64,000 nucleotides of DNA from Pseudomonas jessenii (GTDB taxonomy: Bacteria; Pseudomonadota; Gammaproteobacteria; Pseudomonadales; Pseudomonadaceae): contig NZ_NIWT01000009.1 in NCBI RefSeq assembly GCF_002236115.1, positions 297,311 through 361,310 on the forward strand, written 5' to 3'. The translations under genes and the position numbers were made by a program. Under the pieces are notes generated by a model. That model had not been told where the DNA came from. It saw only the letters and a program-made list of their open reading frames with translations, and ran no database searches. Below, piece by piece: positions 16,314 to 28,140 of the stretch (position 1 is its first letter; each line of letters begins with the position of its first letter).

Positions 16314-16889
16314 TCAGATCACCACATTACGTACAAACTTCGCCGCTACCACCCCGTCGTTGCGATAACAGTGTGGCTGGTTGCTGGCAAACATAAAGAA
16401 TTCACCCGCCGCGATATGCTGTGGCTGGTCGCCGAGCATAACGGTCAGGCACCCTTCGAAGACATAAATCTGCTCGCTCCAGCCATCGGCGTCCGGCTCC
16501 GACGGATACACCTCGCCCGGTTGCAGGCACCATTCCCACTGCTCGACTTCACGACTGGCCTGGGCCTTGGAAAGCAACACCGCCCTACTGCCAGGGATCG
16601 TGCCGGTCCAGGCCAGCTCATTGATACGGCTGGGATCGCGGGCGTCGGGGGCCTGGATCAAATCACTGAAGGCAACGTCCAGGGCTTCGGCCACCCGGTC
16701 GAGGGTGGTCAGGCTGACGTTCTTTTCCCCTGCCTCGATCGCCACCAGCATTCGACGGCTGACACCGGACTTTTCGGCCAGCGCGGTCTGGCTCAGGTCG
16801 GCGGCATGACGTAAACGACGGACGTTTTGACTGACGTGCTGGAGGACCGAAGCCCGCTGGGTAGAATCTTTGTGCACTATATTGCTCAC
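16314..16889 (-). CDS. XRE-family regulator with C-terminal cupin sensor domain
   Basis: A ~191-residue regulator. Helix-turn-helix at ~13-67 (LSQTALAEKSGVSRRMLVAI). A cupin domain at ~110-188 (QLEQWEW...GEFFMFASNQPHCYRND) probably binds a small ligand. This architecture resembles PuuR/SutR-like regulators. There is no ATG; GTG at 16889 or 16877 are the candidate starts and neither has a strong Shine-Dalgarno. It is divergent from the DMT exporter gene, with a perfect palindrome between them as the likely operator. Confidence 0.75.
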   Translation of the reverse strand: MSNIVHKDSTQRASVLQHVSQNVRRLRHAADLSQTALAEKSGVSRRMLVAIEAGEKNVSLTTLDRVAEALDVAFSDLIQAPDARDPSRINELAWTGTIPGSRAVLLSKAQASREVEQWEWCLQPGEVYPSEPDADGWSEQIYVFEGCLTVMLGDQPQHIAAGEFFMFASNQPHCYRNDGVVAAKFVRNVVI

Positions 16890-16902
16890 TGAGTGGGGTT
16901 GG

Positions 16903-16914
16903 GCAGTATACTGC
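16903..16914. promoter_or_regulatory. Perfect 12-bp palindrome, probable XRE-cupin operator
   Basis: GCAGTATACTGC is a perfect dyad centred between the divergent XRE-cupin and EamA genes. The TATACT core could be a -10 element, so bound regulator would block transcription. Confidence 0.6.
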
Positions 16915-16961
16915 GCAACATTCGACGCATTGTGCGTCCCCCTCCAGTAGCGTGCAAGGTC

Positions 16962-17894
16962 ATGACGTCGGTGAATTCCCCAAAGGCTTCCTCCCGTTTT
17001 ACAAGGTTCAGCAAGGCCGAATGCGTGCTGGTACTGATCACGATGGTCTGGGGCGGTACCTTCCTGCTGGTACAGCATGCGATGACCGTCAGCGGCCCGA
17101 TGTTTTTCGTCGGCCTGCGCTTTGCCGCCGCCGCGAGCATCGTCGCCCTGTTTTCCTGGCGTCACCTGCGCGACCTGACCCTGTTCGAACTCAAGGCCGG
17201 GTCGTTTATCGGCGTGGCGATCATGCTCGGCTACGGCTTGCAGACGGTCGGGCTGCAGAGCATTCCCAGCAGCCAATCGGCATTCATTACCGCGCTGTAC
17301 GTCCCGTTTGTGCCGTTGCTGCAATGGCTGGTGCTGGGGCGGCGCCCGGGGTTGATGCCGAGCATCGGCATCATGCTGGCCTTTACCGGGTTGATGTTGT
17401 TGTCCGGGCCGTCAGGTGCGTCGTTCAATTTCAGCCCCGGTGAAATCGCCACCTTGATCAGCGCCGTGGCCATTGCGGCCGAGATCATCCTGATCAGCAC
17501 CTATGCCGGCCAGGTCGATGTGCGCCGGGTGACGGTGGTGCAACTGGCGGTCACTTCGGTGCTGTCGTTCCTGATGGTGGTGCCGACCAACGAGACGATT
17601 CCGGACTTCTCCTGGTTGCTGTTGTGCAGCGCGCTGGGGCTCGGGGCGGCGAGCGCGGCGATTCAGGTGGCGATGAACTGGGCACAGAAAAGCGTGTCAC
17701 CGACCCGCGCCACGCTGATCTATGCCGGCGAGCCGGTATGGGCCGGGATTGTCGGGCGCATTGCCGGGGAGCGCTTGCCGGCGATTGCCCTGGTCGGGGC
17801 CGGGTTGATTGTGGCGGCGGTGATTGTCAGTGAGTTGAAGACCAAGGGTAAGGCTGCGGCGCCTGAGGAAGAGCTGGAGCGGGAAACACAGTGA
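16962..17894 (+). CDS. DMT-superfamily transporter (EamA domains)
   Basis: A 310-residue inner-membrane protein with about ten hydrophobic segments and two EamA repeats; MVWGGTFLLVQHAMTVSGPM near the N-terminus is typical of the first. Members export metabolites or amino acids. The ATG at 16962 follows AAGGT and starts just before the first membrane helix; the longer frame from 16893 would run through the operator. Divergent from the XRE-cupin regulator, which probably controls it. Confidence 0.8.
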   Translation: MTSVNSPKASSRFTRFSKAECVLVLITMVWGGTFLLVQHAMTVSGPMFFVGLRFAAAASIVALFSWRHLRDLTLFELKAGSFIGVAIMLGYGLQTVGLQSIPSSQSAFITALYVPFVPLLQWLVLGRRPGLMPSIGIMLAFTGLMLLSGPSGASFNFSPGEIATLISAVAIAAEIILISTYAGQVDVRRVTVVQLAVTSVLSFLMVVPTNETIPDFSWLLLCSALGLGAASAAIQVAMNWAQKSVSPTRATLIYAGEPVWAGIVGRIAGERLPAIALVGAGLIVAAVIVSELKTKGKAAAPEEELERETQ

Positions 17895-17927
17895 TAAGTC
17901 GCAAACTTTGCATTGCCGGATAGGCCG

Positions 17928-18023
17928 CCATCGCGAGCAAGCTCGCTCCCACAGTGTCTTGGGTTGAACACAAGATTGTGTGTACACCTTCATACCCTGT
18001 GGGAGCGAGCTAGCTCGCGAGAG
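17928..18023. repeat. Inverted REP pair
   Basis: Two REP palindromes in opposite orientation (17928-17954 and 17997-18023) between the EamA gene and the Mrp operon. The second is slightly altered (GAGCTAGCTCGC). Confidence 0.9.
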
Positions 18024-18170
18024 GCCGGAACTGGCTCCCCGACCTCTCTCTGAAACAATGTGAATCAGGGCGTTTCCGTCTACCGTGTAGGATTCTGCGA
18101 CAGCTTGGCGTTTGGTGATCCGGGAGCTGGCACGTATGATGCTTCACAAACTTCCGCAGATTAGAAGCCT

Positions 18171-21088
<2,918 letters not shown>

Positions 21089-21089
<1 letters not shown>

Positions 21090-21433
21090 TGGAAGAAGTC
21101 ATCGCAATCGCCATCGGCGTACTGGCCGCGTCCGGCGTCTGGCTGATCCTGCGCCCACGGACGTTCCAGGTGGTCATGGGCCTGTGCCTGCTGTCCTACG
21201 GGGTCAATCTGTTCATCTTCAGCATGGGCAGCCTGTTCATCGGCAAGGAACCGATCATCAAGGACGGCGTGCCGCAGGACCTGTTGCATTACACCGACCC
21301 GCTGCCGCAGGCACTGGTGTTGACGGCGATCGTCATCAGCTTTGCCATGACCGCGCTGTTCCTGGTAGTGCTGTTGGCTTCCCGGGGCCTGACCGGCACC
21401 GACCATGTGGATGGCCGGGAGCCCAAAGAATGA
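21089..21433 (+). CDS. mrpC: Na+/H+ antiporter subunit C
   Basis: A 114-residue protein with three membrane helices, homologous to NuoK (SGVWLILRPRTFQVVMGLCL, and the late LTAIVISFAMTALFLVVLL). Translationally coupled to subunit A (one-base overlap) and to subunit D (ATGA overlap). Confidence 0.93.
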
Positions 21434-23115
21434 TGGCGATGACTCACCTGATCGTCGCACCCATTCTGCTGCCGCTGCTGACCGCCGCGATCATGCTGAT
21501 GCTCGGCGAGAAGCACCGGCCGCTCAAGGCCAGGATCAATCTGTTCTCCAGCCTGCTCGGGCTGGGCATTGCCGTGGCGTTGTTGCAATGGACACAGACC
21601 ACCGGCGTGCCCGGCTCCATCGGTGTGTACCTGCCGAGCAACTGGCAAGTGCCGTTCGGCCTGGTGTTGGTGGTCGACCGCCTGTCGGCGCTGATGCTGG
21701 TGCTGACCGGCATCATCGGCGTCAGTGCCCTGCTGTTCGCCATGGCCCGCTGGGACAGTGCCGGTTCGAGTTTTCACGCGCTGTTCCAGATCCAGTTGAT
21801 GGGCCTTTACGGCGCGTTCCTCACCGCGGACCTGTTCAACCTGTTCGTGTTCTTCGAGGTGCTGCTGGCCGCGTCCTACGGCTTGATGCTCCACGGTTCG
21901 GGCCGGGCGCGGGTGTCGTCGGGGCTGCATTACATCTCGATCAACCTGCTGGCCTCGTCGCTGTTCCTGATTGGCGCGGCGCTGATCTATGGGGTCACCG
22001 GCACGCTGAACATGGCCGACCTGGCGGTGAAAATCCCGCTGGTGTCCGAAGCTGATCGCGGTTTGCTGCACGCTGGCGCGGGGATCCTGGCCATCGCGTT
22101 CCTGGCCAAGGCCGGCATGTGGCCGCTGAACTTCTGGCTGGTACCGGCCTACTCCTCGGCCAGCGCGCCGGTGGCGGCGATGTTCGCGATCATGACCAAG
22201 GTCGGCGTTTACACCTTGCTGCGCCTGTGGACGCTGCTGTTCTCCGCCCAGGCCGGGGCATCGGCGTTCTTTGGCGGCGACTGGCTGATCTACGGCGGGA
22301 TGGCGACCATCGTCTGCGCTGCCATTGCGATCCTCGCCGCGCAACGCCTGGAGCGCATGGCCAGCCTGAGCATCCTGGTGTCGGCGGGCATTCTGTTGTC
22401 GACCATCGGCTTCGCCCAGCCGAACCTGGTTGGCGCGGCGCTGTTCTATCTGTTCAGCTCGACCCTGGCGTTGAGCGCCCTGTTCCTGCTGGCCGAGCTG
22501 ATCGAGCGCTCGCGCTCGGCCAACGAAGTCCTGCTCGAAGATGAAGCCGAACTGCTGCCGCGGCCACTGGAATCCCTGCATCCGCCCAAAGGCACCAACC
22601 TCGACGACGACCAGAAAGCCGTGGTCGGCCAGGTGATTCCCTGGACCATGGCGTTTCTCGGCCTGAGCTTCATCGCCTGCGCCTTGCTGATCATCGGCAT
22701 GCCGCCGCTCTCTGGCTTTATCGGCAAACTCGGGTTGATCGGCGCCCTGCTCAATCCGCTAGGCCTGGGCAACAGCGGCGACACACCGGTTTCCAACGCC
22801 GCGTGGGGCCTGTTGGTGTTGTTGATCGTGTCTGGGCTGGCATCGCTGATCGCGTTCTCGCGCCTGGGCATCCAGCGTTTCTGGACGCCTGCGGAACGAC
22901 CATCGCCCCTGTTGCGACGCCTTGAATGCGTACCGATCTTCGCCCTGCTGGGCCTGAGCATTGCGCTGACCTTCAAGGCCGATCCGCTGCTGCGCTACAC
23001 CCAGGCCGCCGCCGAAGCCCTGTACAACCCGCAGCAATACGTGATGGCGGTGCTCGACACACGCGTCGTACCGAACCCGTCGGCCGTAGTGGCCCCGCAG
23101 GAGGTGCAGCCATGA
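21430..23115 (+). CDS. mrpD: Na+/H+ antiporter subunit D
   Basis: A 561-residue membrane protein homologous to NuoN/NuoM. KAGMWPLNFWLVPAYSSASA carries the conserved Lys and the broken proton-channel helix. The ATG at 21430 overlaps the subunit C stop (ATGA); MAMTHL (21433) and MTHL (21439) are close alternatives. An internal hydrophilic stretch at ~365-400 is normal for this family. Confidence 0.93.
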   Translation: MMAMTHLIVAPILLPLLTAAIMLMLGEKHRPLKARINLFSSLLGLGIAVALLQWTQTTGVPGSIGVYLPSNWQVPFGLVLVVDRLSALMLVLTGIIGVSALLFAMARWDSAGSSFHALFQIQLMGLYGAFLTADLFNLFVFFEVLLAASYGLMLHGSGRARVSSGLHYISINLLASSLFLIGAALIYGVTGTLNMADLAVKIPLVSEADRGLLHAGAGILAIAFLAKAGMWPLNFWLVPAYSSASAPVAAMFAIMTKVGVYTLLRLWTLLFSAQAGASAFFGGDWLIYGGMATIVCAAIAILAAQRLERMASLSILVSAGILLSTIGFAQPNLVGAALFYLFSSTLALSALFLLAELIERSRSANEVLLEDEAELLPRPLESLHPPKGTNLDDDQKAVVGQVIPWTMAFLGLSFIACALLIIGMPPLSGFIGKLGLIGALLNPLGLGNSGDTPVSNAAWGLLVLLIVSGLASLIAFSRLGIQRFWTPAERPSPLLRRLECVPIFALLGLSIALTFKADPLLRYTQAAAEALYNPQQYVMAVLDTRVVPNPSAVVAPQEVQP

Positions 23116-23600
23116 AGCGCCTTTTTCCGGCACCGCTGCTATCGCTGGCCCTGTGGCTGCTGTGGCTGTTGCTGAACCTGTCGATCAGCCCCGGCAACCT
23201 GCTGCTGGGTGCCGCGCTGGGATTCTGTGCGCCATTGATGATGCGCAGGCTGCGTCCGCTGCCGGTGCGCATCCGTCGTCCCTGGGTAATCCTGCACCTG
23301 ATCCTGGTGGTCGGGCGCGATGTGCTGGTGTCCAACCTCGCCGTGGCCTGGAGCGTGCTCAATGCCGGTCGCCGCCCGCCTCGCTCGCAATTCATCAAGG
23401 TGCCGCTGGACTTGCGTGACGCCAACGGCCTGGCCGCGCTGTCGATGATCACCACGGTGGTTCCCGGTACAGTCTGGTCGGAGCTGGCGCTGGACCGCAG
23501 CATTCTGCTGTTGCACGTCTTCGACCTGGACGATGAGGCGCTGTTCATCCAGCACTTCAAGGCGACCTACGAACGTCCGCTGATGGAGATTTTCGAATGA
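23112..23600 (+). CDS. mrpE: Na+/H+ antiporter subunit E
   Basis: A 162-residue protein with two N-terminal membrane helices (LLSLALWLLWLLLNLS) and the conserved soluble part with VPLDLRD-NGLAALSMITTV and PGTVWSEL. ATG at 23112 overlaps the subunit D stop. The frame is open further upstream inside mrpD, but that extension is not a plausible start. Confidence 0.92.
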   Translation: MKRLFPAPLLSLALWLLWLLLNLSISPGNLLLGAALGFCAPLMMRRLRPLPVRIRRPWVILHLILVVGRDVLVSNLAVAWSVLNAGRRPPRSQFIKVPLDLRDANGLAALSMITTVVPGTVWSELALDRSILLLHVFDLDDEALFIQHFKATYERPLMEIFE

Positions 23601-23875
23601 GCCCCTTGCTGTCGAACGCGATCCTGCTGAGCCTGTTCTTCTTTTCCCTGGCGATGATCCTGACCCTGATCCGCCTGTTCAAGGGGCCGTCGGCCCAGGA
23701 TCGGGTTCTGGCGCTGGACTACCTGTACATCGTCGCGATGCTGATGATGCTGGCGCTGGGTATACGTTATGCCAGTGACACCTACTTCGAGGCGGCGTTG
23801 CTGATCGCACTGTTCGGTTTCGTCGGCTCGTTCGCCCTGGCGAAATTCCTGCTGCGTGGTGAGGTGATCGAATGA
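23597..23875 (+). CDS. mrpF: Na+/H+ antiporter subunit F
   Basis: A 92-residue three-helix membrane protein with the family motif RLFKGPSAQDRVLALD and the closing FVGSFALAKFL. ATGA overlap with subunit E. Small integral subunit required for antiporter assembly. Confidence 0.93.
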   Translation: MSPLLSNAILLSLFFFSLAMILTLIRLFKGPSAQDRVLALDYLYIVAMLMMLALGIRYASDTYFEAALLIALFGFVGSFALAKFLLRGEVIE

Positions 23876-24234
23876 ATACGCCATTGTCGTTGTGGGTGGA
23901 GATCCCGGTGGCGATCCTGCTGGTGCTCGGCAGTCTGTTTGCCTTGATCGGCGCCACGGGCCTGCTGCGCATGAAGGACTACTTCCAGCGCATGCACCCA
24001 CCGGCCCTGGCCTCGACGCTCGGGACCTGGTGCGTGGCGCTGGCTTCGATCATCTATTTTTCGGCGCTCAAGTCCGCGCCGGTATTGCACGCCTGGCTGA
24101 TTCCGATCCTGCTGGCGATTACCGTGCCGGTGACCACCTTGCTGTTGGCCCGGGCGGCGCTGTTTCGTAAACGCATGGCCGGGGATGATGTGCCGGCTGA
24201 GGTGAGCAGCCGGCGGACGGAGAGCGGTAGTTAG
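23872..24234 (+). CDS. mrpG: Na+/H+ antiporter subunit G
   Basis: A 120-residue protein with three membrane helices and the MnhG signature GATGLLRMKDYFQRMHPP. Last gene of the Mrp operon, ATGA overlap with subunit F. A REP pair follows 17 bp after the stop. Confidence 0.93.
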   Translation: MNTPLSLWVEIPVAILLVLGSLFALIGATGLLRMKDYFQRMHPPALASTLGTWCVALASIIYFSALKSAPVLHAWLIPILLAITVPVTTLLLARAALFRKRMAGDDVPAEVSSRRTESGS

Positions 24235-24251
24235 AGCAAAGATTTGTGTTG

Positions 24252-24324
24252 CCTCATCGCGAGCAAGCTCGCTCCCACAGGGTTCAGCGCAATCCCTGTG
24301 GGAGCGAGCTTGCTCGCGATGAGG
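24252..24324. repeat. Inverted REP pair
   Basis: Two nearly perfect REP palindromes in opposite orientation with a short spacer, between the convergent mrpG and DUF3995 genes. The transcript could fold into one long hairpin and protect the Mrp mRNA 3' end. Confidence 0.9.
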
Positions 24325-24355
24325 CCAGTATTTTCACTACAGAAACGTCGCTTGA

Positions 24356-24793
24356 TCAGACCCAGGCCACCGCCAACAACCCCGCCCCCAGCACCACACA
24401 CAACGGCGAGTAAACCCAGGTGTCGAGCCGGGCAAATTTCGAGCCTTTGACCTCTTTGAAAAAGCCCACCAGATCCGAATCGCCAATGGCCCGGGCAAAC
24501 AGCAAGATCGCAATCGCACTGAGCACCCACTGCAACGACCAGTGATGCAAGGGTGGCAGGCACCAACCCACCCGCAAGCACACCAACACGGCAATCAACA
24601 GCAACAGCCCGGCCACCACCAGCGTGATCCAGCCTCGCGGTTTAAACGCCGGTCGCAGTTGCGCGCTGCCCGCCTGAGGTACTTGCGGGACCGCCGCCAC
24701 CGCCGCCCACTCGCCACCCAACGCCCAATACACATGCACCAGACTGATCGCGGCGAAGATCGTCACCAGCGATTGAGCCAACACCAGGGTCAT
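24356..24793 (-). CDS. DUF3995-type small membrane protein
   Basis: A 145-residue protein with four predicted membrane helices. SLVHVYWALGGEWA near the N-terminus and DTWVYSPLCVVLGAGL near the end match DUF3995 proteins, of unknown function. It is alone, convergent on the Mrp operon. Confidence 0.7.
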   Translation of the reverse strand: MTLVLAQSLVTIFAAISLVHVYWALGGEWAAVAAVPQVPQAGSAQLRPAFKPRGWITLVVAGLLLLIAVLVCLRVGWCLPPLHHWSLQWVLSAIAILLFARAIGDSDLVGFFKEVKGSKFARLDTWVYSPLCVVLGAGLLAVAWV

Positions 24794-24830
24794 GGTTCAG
24801 AGATCCTTGAAAGGGAAATGAACTGAACAT

Positions 24831-24917
24831 TGTAGGAGCTACCGCAGGCTGCGATGTTTTGATTTTGCATTTCCATGACAAAGATCAAAAGATCCCGACC
24901 TGCGGCAGCGCCTACAG
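24831..24917. repeat. Inverted repeat of the TAGGAGCTGCCGCAGG class
   Basis: TGTAGGAGCTACCGCAGGCT on the left and its near-complement ending CGGCAGCGCCTACAGG on the right form a large hairpin. This is a second REP family, different from the GGGAGCGAGC type. The right arm touches the 3' end of the betaine-binding-protein gene and may serve as its transcript end. Confidence 0.75.
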
Positions 24918-25925
24918 GGCGGCGGAGACTTTATCTGCCACGTCCTTGGGCAGCCAGGCCCGCCAGACGTCCGGATGGGCCTTCATGAACGCCTCTGCCG
25001 CCTGACGCGGCGGTGTATGTTTCTCGCTCATCTCGGCCAGTGCCTTGTTCAGCGGGTCGATTGGAAAGTCGACCTTGGCAAAGAACTCGGCAATCTGCGG
25101 ATATTGCTTCTGGAAGGGGGTGGACACACCGATCGACAGCTTGGAGGCCAGGGAACGGGTCGGCTTGGGATTGGGGTTGTCGGCGTCGGTCAGGGTCTTC
25201 CAGGCTTCGGCGTCGAACGGTGGCTCTTCGAGTTGAATCAGCTTGAAGCGGCCGAGCAACGGCGTGGGCGACCAGTAGTAAAACAGCACCGGCTTGCCAC
25301 GATGAATGGACGAACTGATCTCCGCATCCAGTGCCGCCCCCGAACCGCTACGGAAATTCACGTAGCTGTCGTCCAGCCCATACGCCTTGAGCTTCTGCTT
25401 GTTGACCACTTCCGAGGTCCAGCCGATAGGGCTGTTGAGGAAACGTCCCTTGGTCGGGGCTTCCGGATCCTTGAACACGTCTTTGTAACGCGGCAGGTCG
25501 CTGACACTGCGCAGGTCCGGCGCCAGCGGCTTGATGCCCTTGGCCGGGTCGCCCTTGATCACATATTCCGGCACCCACCAGCCTTCGGTAGCCCCCTTGA
25601 CCGTATCGCCGAGGCTGACGACCTTGCCTTCGGCTTCCGCCTTGACCCACACCGGGCTGCGACCGGCCCACTCTTCGCCAATGACCTGGATGTCATTGTT
25701 GGCCAGCGCGGTTTCCAGAGTGATGGTGGTGCCCGGCAACGTATCGGTCGGCAGCCCGTAGCCCTTCTCGACAATGATGCGCAGGACATCGGTAATCAGG
25801 CTGCCGCTTTCCCAGTTCAGGTCGGCAAAGTGGATCGGCGCCTGGGCGGCAGACACCGGGGCGGGCGTCGCCAGCAAACCGAAAGTGGCCAGGACCGCAG
25901 CCAGCAACCGTCGAAATCCGTTCAT
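24912..25925 (-). CDS. Glycine betaine/choline-type ABC substrate-binding protein (OpuAC family)
   Basis: A 337-residue periplasmic protein; signal peptide ~1-26 (PAPVSA|AQAP). The mature start IHFADLNWESGSLITDVLRI and the pattern Y-LP-DTLPGTTITLETAL are typical of OpuAC/ProX-like quaternary-amine binding proteins. W residues in FYYWSPTP and EEWAGRSPVW would build the aromatic ligand box. No permease or ATPase genes are adjacent, so it is an orphan binding protein that probably works with a transporter elsewhere. The ATG at 25925 is chosen because GAGG precedes it and the signal peptide starts there; the 25949 start adds eight residues. Confidence 0.8.
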   Translation of the reverse strand: MNGFRRLLAAVLATFGLLATPAPVSAAQAPIHFADLNWESGSLITDVLRIIVEKGYGLPTDTLPGTTITLETALANNDIQVIGEEWAGRSPVWVKAEAEGKVVSLGDTVKGATEGWWVPEYVIKGDPAKGIKPLAPDLRSVSDLPRYKDVFKDPEAPTKGRFLNSPIGWTSEVVNKQKLKAYGLDDSYVNFRSGSGAALDAEISSSIHRGKPVLFYYWSPTPLLGRFKLIQLEEPPFDAEAWKTLTDADNPNPKPTRSLASKLSIGVSTPFQKQYPQIAEFFAKVDFPIDPLNKALAEMSEKHTPPRQAAEAFMKAHPDVWRAWLPKDVADKVSAAL

Positions 25926-26043
25926 GCTTTTGCACCTCGTGCTGTTCACAGCAATAGCAGGGTGGCCTGGCAGTAGACCGCGAAGCCTCTGAACACTCAG
26001 TCCATTGACTGTAGTAGAGGTTCCTGCTTTCGAGGTGCATGGG

Positions 26044-26247
26044 TCAGTTTTCGCAGGTTTCCTGCAAACGCATCAGTTCTCGTCTGACCATGCTGGCGTA
26101 GGGTGCCGGTTGCAGTTGGTAAAGCTGTGACGCCACCCAATTCAGCCAGGCTCCCTGCAGAATGGTCTTCTGCCCGAACAGCCGCCGCGCTTCGTCTTGA
26201 GCACTGGCCAGGTTCTGTTCGTGGAAATCGGCGCGGGTCAGGGTCAT
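26044..26247 (-). CDS. Small hypothetical protein
   Basis: A 67-residue, mostly helical, charged protein (MTLTRADFHEQNLASAQDEA) with no known family. Its ATG overlaps the stop of the preceding gene (TGATG), indicating translational coupling. The two form a small operon of unknown role. A start 42 bases upstream is possible but would lie inside the other gene. Confidence 0.5.
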   Translation of the reverse strand: MTLTRADFHEQNLASAQDEARRLFGQKTILQGAWLNWVASQLYQLQPAPYASMVRRELMRLQETCEN

Positions 26248-26696
26248 CACTCGCTGGCCTTGAAGGTCACCAGCTCGCCCTTGCGCCACTTGGCCGCTTT
26301 GGCGGTCACGGCCTTGAGGGTCTTGGTCAGGCCTTCCTGCAACTGTTGATGGGCAGCGAACACCATCACCACGCTGTGACCTTCCTTGAACACGATCCCC
26401 TGACCGTCGGCTGTAGTCACGAAGGCGTAATCGCCTATTCCGTAGACCGTCAGCTTGATGTCACGAAACCTGATGTCCAGCTTGCCACCTTCGCGGCTGG
26501 GCAGCACGGACGCGCTGAAATGATCGCCGACCTTGAGCTTGAGTCCGGGCTTGTCGTCCACAACCAGGGCTGACTCGGTGTCGATTTCGGCAATGTAAAT
26601 GCCTTCTGCGTTCTGTTCGGTGATGTAAACGAAACGTGACTGAAACTGCTTGACCAGCTTTGCACGCAAATCACCCAGCACGAACAAAGCATGCAT
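26247..26696 (-). CDS. Hypothetical protein, first of a two-gene unit
   Basis: A 149-residue soluble protein starting MHALFVLGDLRAKLVKQFQS. It is rich in beta-strand patterns (KLDIRFRDIKLTVYGIGDYA) and has no signal peptide or known domain. The start is uncertain: the frame is open to 26843, but the Met at 26696 gives the better N-terminus; Shine-Dalgarno evidence is weak. Possibly acquired DNA, since the region upstream is AT-richer. Confidence 0.45.
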   Translation of the reverse strand: MHALFVLGDLRAKLVKQFQSRFVYITEQNAEGIYIAEIDTESALVVDDKPGLKLKVGDHFSASVLPSREGGKLDIRFRDIKLTVYGIGDYAFVTTADGQGIVFKEGHSVVMVFAAHQQLQEGLTKTLKAVTAKAAKWRKGELVTFKASE

Positions 26697-27129
26697 ATCG
26701 AGATTACTTACTGCCAAGGAAACATCCCCACATCTGAATAATGGTGCCGTGCGCGAAAAATGAACGCACAGCCAAAAAAGCGGCAATGCCGAAGGTGTAG
26801 CCAAAGAACCCGGGTTGAGGTCCTGAATGAGCAGTGCACTCATTCATCACGAAGCTTGAGAAGACTACTGGAACGTCACTCACGTCGTCCTGACTGGCGT
26901 TCGTCACAGGTTGAAGGAAAACACCCTTCCTGCTGCCAGAAAATTATGGACTATCAACTTCGGGGAAAAATCTCATCAAGAAAAAAACTTTTCCTACATA
27001 TCGTCCGCAAAAAATTGCTTTAGATAAACGTCATTCACCCACCAGTGAGGGTGATTCTAGAGCAGCGATGCTCTTGGAGACTAGCCAAAACGACGTACAT
27101 ACGTCGGTAAACAATGAAAAGGACTTCAT
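26697..27129. other. Intergenic stretch without a supported gene
   Basis: AT-richer than its surroundings, especially 26930-27030 (many A/T runs). Frames here are short and basic with no start signals. The only structure seen is the short dyad CGACGTACATACGTCG at 27091-27106, just upstream of the next small gene, perhaps an operator or leader hairpin. Confidence 0.4.
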
Positions 27130-27378
27130 ATGTGCACGCTGACCCACTTTGCCTATCCCTTGGTGCCTGACTCGAAAACAGCACCAACCCCGCACCCGAC
27201 ACGGTTCTGCCTCCATGAACCAGCTCCCGATGCCTCGACCCGCCCGCGATTTCAAGTGGTAATGGCGGGCATTGCCTTCTTTCACATCAAGGATATTTCT
27301 ACAGGCTGCGTAAGAGGTTTCCGAGCCAATCATAACGAAGCCTGTGCCCTCGCCCGGTTTCTTGAATCACACGGTTGA
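27130..27378 (+). CDS. Small hypothetical protein
   Basis: An 82-residue protein beginning MCTLTHFAYPL, with a Pro-rich middle and an end reading FHIKDISTGCVRGFRANHNE. AAAAGGA six bases upstream of the ATG is a good ribosome-binding site, and a short dyad precedes it. I recall similar small proteins in Pseudomonas, but no function. Confidence 0.5.
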   Translation: MCTLTHFAYPLVPDSKTAPTPHPTRFCLHEPAPDASTRPRFQVVMAGIAFFHIKDISTGCVRGFRANHNEACALARFLESHG

Positions 27379-27538
27379 CTAGCCCACCGCACTCGCTTCC
27401 ATCGACGTTTCGTCTGCCCGTCGACTTATCTCAGCCGTCGACGGGCAACTACTGCCATACTGCCCGCCCAATAAAACGGATCCGCAGAAAATCGGGTGCG
27501 TTGACAACAACAATGTATTTCCAAGGGAAGTCGGCAAC

Positions 27539-27769
27539 GTGACGGAATTTGATATCGGCGAGTTTTTTATCCGGGGTGAAGCCAGAGAAGTCGAAGGTGA
27601 ATTCCAGGCCGTGATTGTCATGCGGGCCAAACCACCGCTCAAGACCGTGACGTATCACCAGGTCGAAAAGGATCGCTGGTTCAAAACCCCGGATGTCGCC
27701 GCCATCGCGGCCCAGGAATCGGCCAGGGAACTCAAGGCCGCGGTCGATGCGGGCGCATTGAAAGCCTGA
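27539..27769 (+). CDS. Small hypothetical protein
   Basis: A 76-residue acidic protein (GTG start; AAGGGAAG eight bases upstream). It looks globular: strands in FQAVIVMRAKPPLKTVTYHQ then an Ala-rich helix. No known domain. 160 bp without a gene separate it from the previous small gene. Confidence 0.5.
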   Translation: MTEFDIGEFFIRGEAREVEGEFQAVIVMRAKPPLKTVTYHQVEKDRWFKTPDVAAIAAQESARELKAAVDAGALKA

Positions 27770-27898
27770 TTGTCGGGTTGGCGGTCTATGCTCATTGTTG
27801 CACTTGAACATTGCGATCGAACTCCACCGGTGCGGCGCCCTCGAATCCAGGGTGCGCCTCGTCCCTCGACCCGACCGATGACCTGCAAGGAGATGAAG

Positions 27899-28135
27899 AT
27901 GGAATCACCGACACATGACTTGAAAGGCCTGTTCGACCAACTCGGCCTGGACTCCAGTCAGAAAGCGATCGACGACTTCATTGCCGGCCATTCCCTGCCT
28001 GACGACAAGAAACTCATCGACGCCGAGTTCTGGTCACCGCAACAGGCCGGCTTCCTCAAGGAACAATTGCGCGAAGACGCTGACTGGGCGCGGGTGGTCG
28101 ACGACCTGAACCTGCGCATGCACCAGACCCACTGA
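27899..28135 (+). CDS. DUF2789 family protein
   Basis: A 78-residue all-helical protein. MESPTHDLKGLFDQLGLDSS and FWSPQQAGFLKEQLREDADW match DUF2789, a small family of Pseudomonas and relatives with no known function. AAGGAG six bases before the ATG at 27899 sets the start over ATGs at 27893 and upstream. Confidence 0.8.
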   Translation: MESPTHDLKGLFDQLGLDSSQKAIDDFIAGHSLPDDKKLIDAEFWSPQQAGFLKEQLREDADWARVVDDLNLRMHQTH

Positions 28136-28140
28136 CAACT

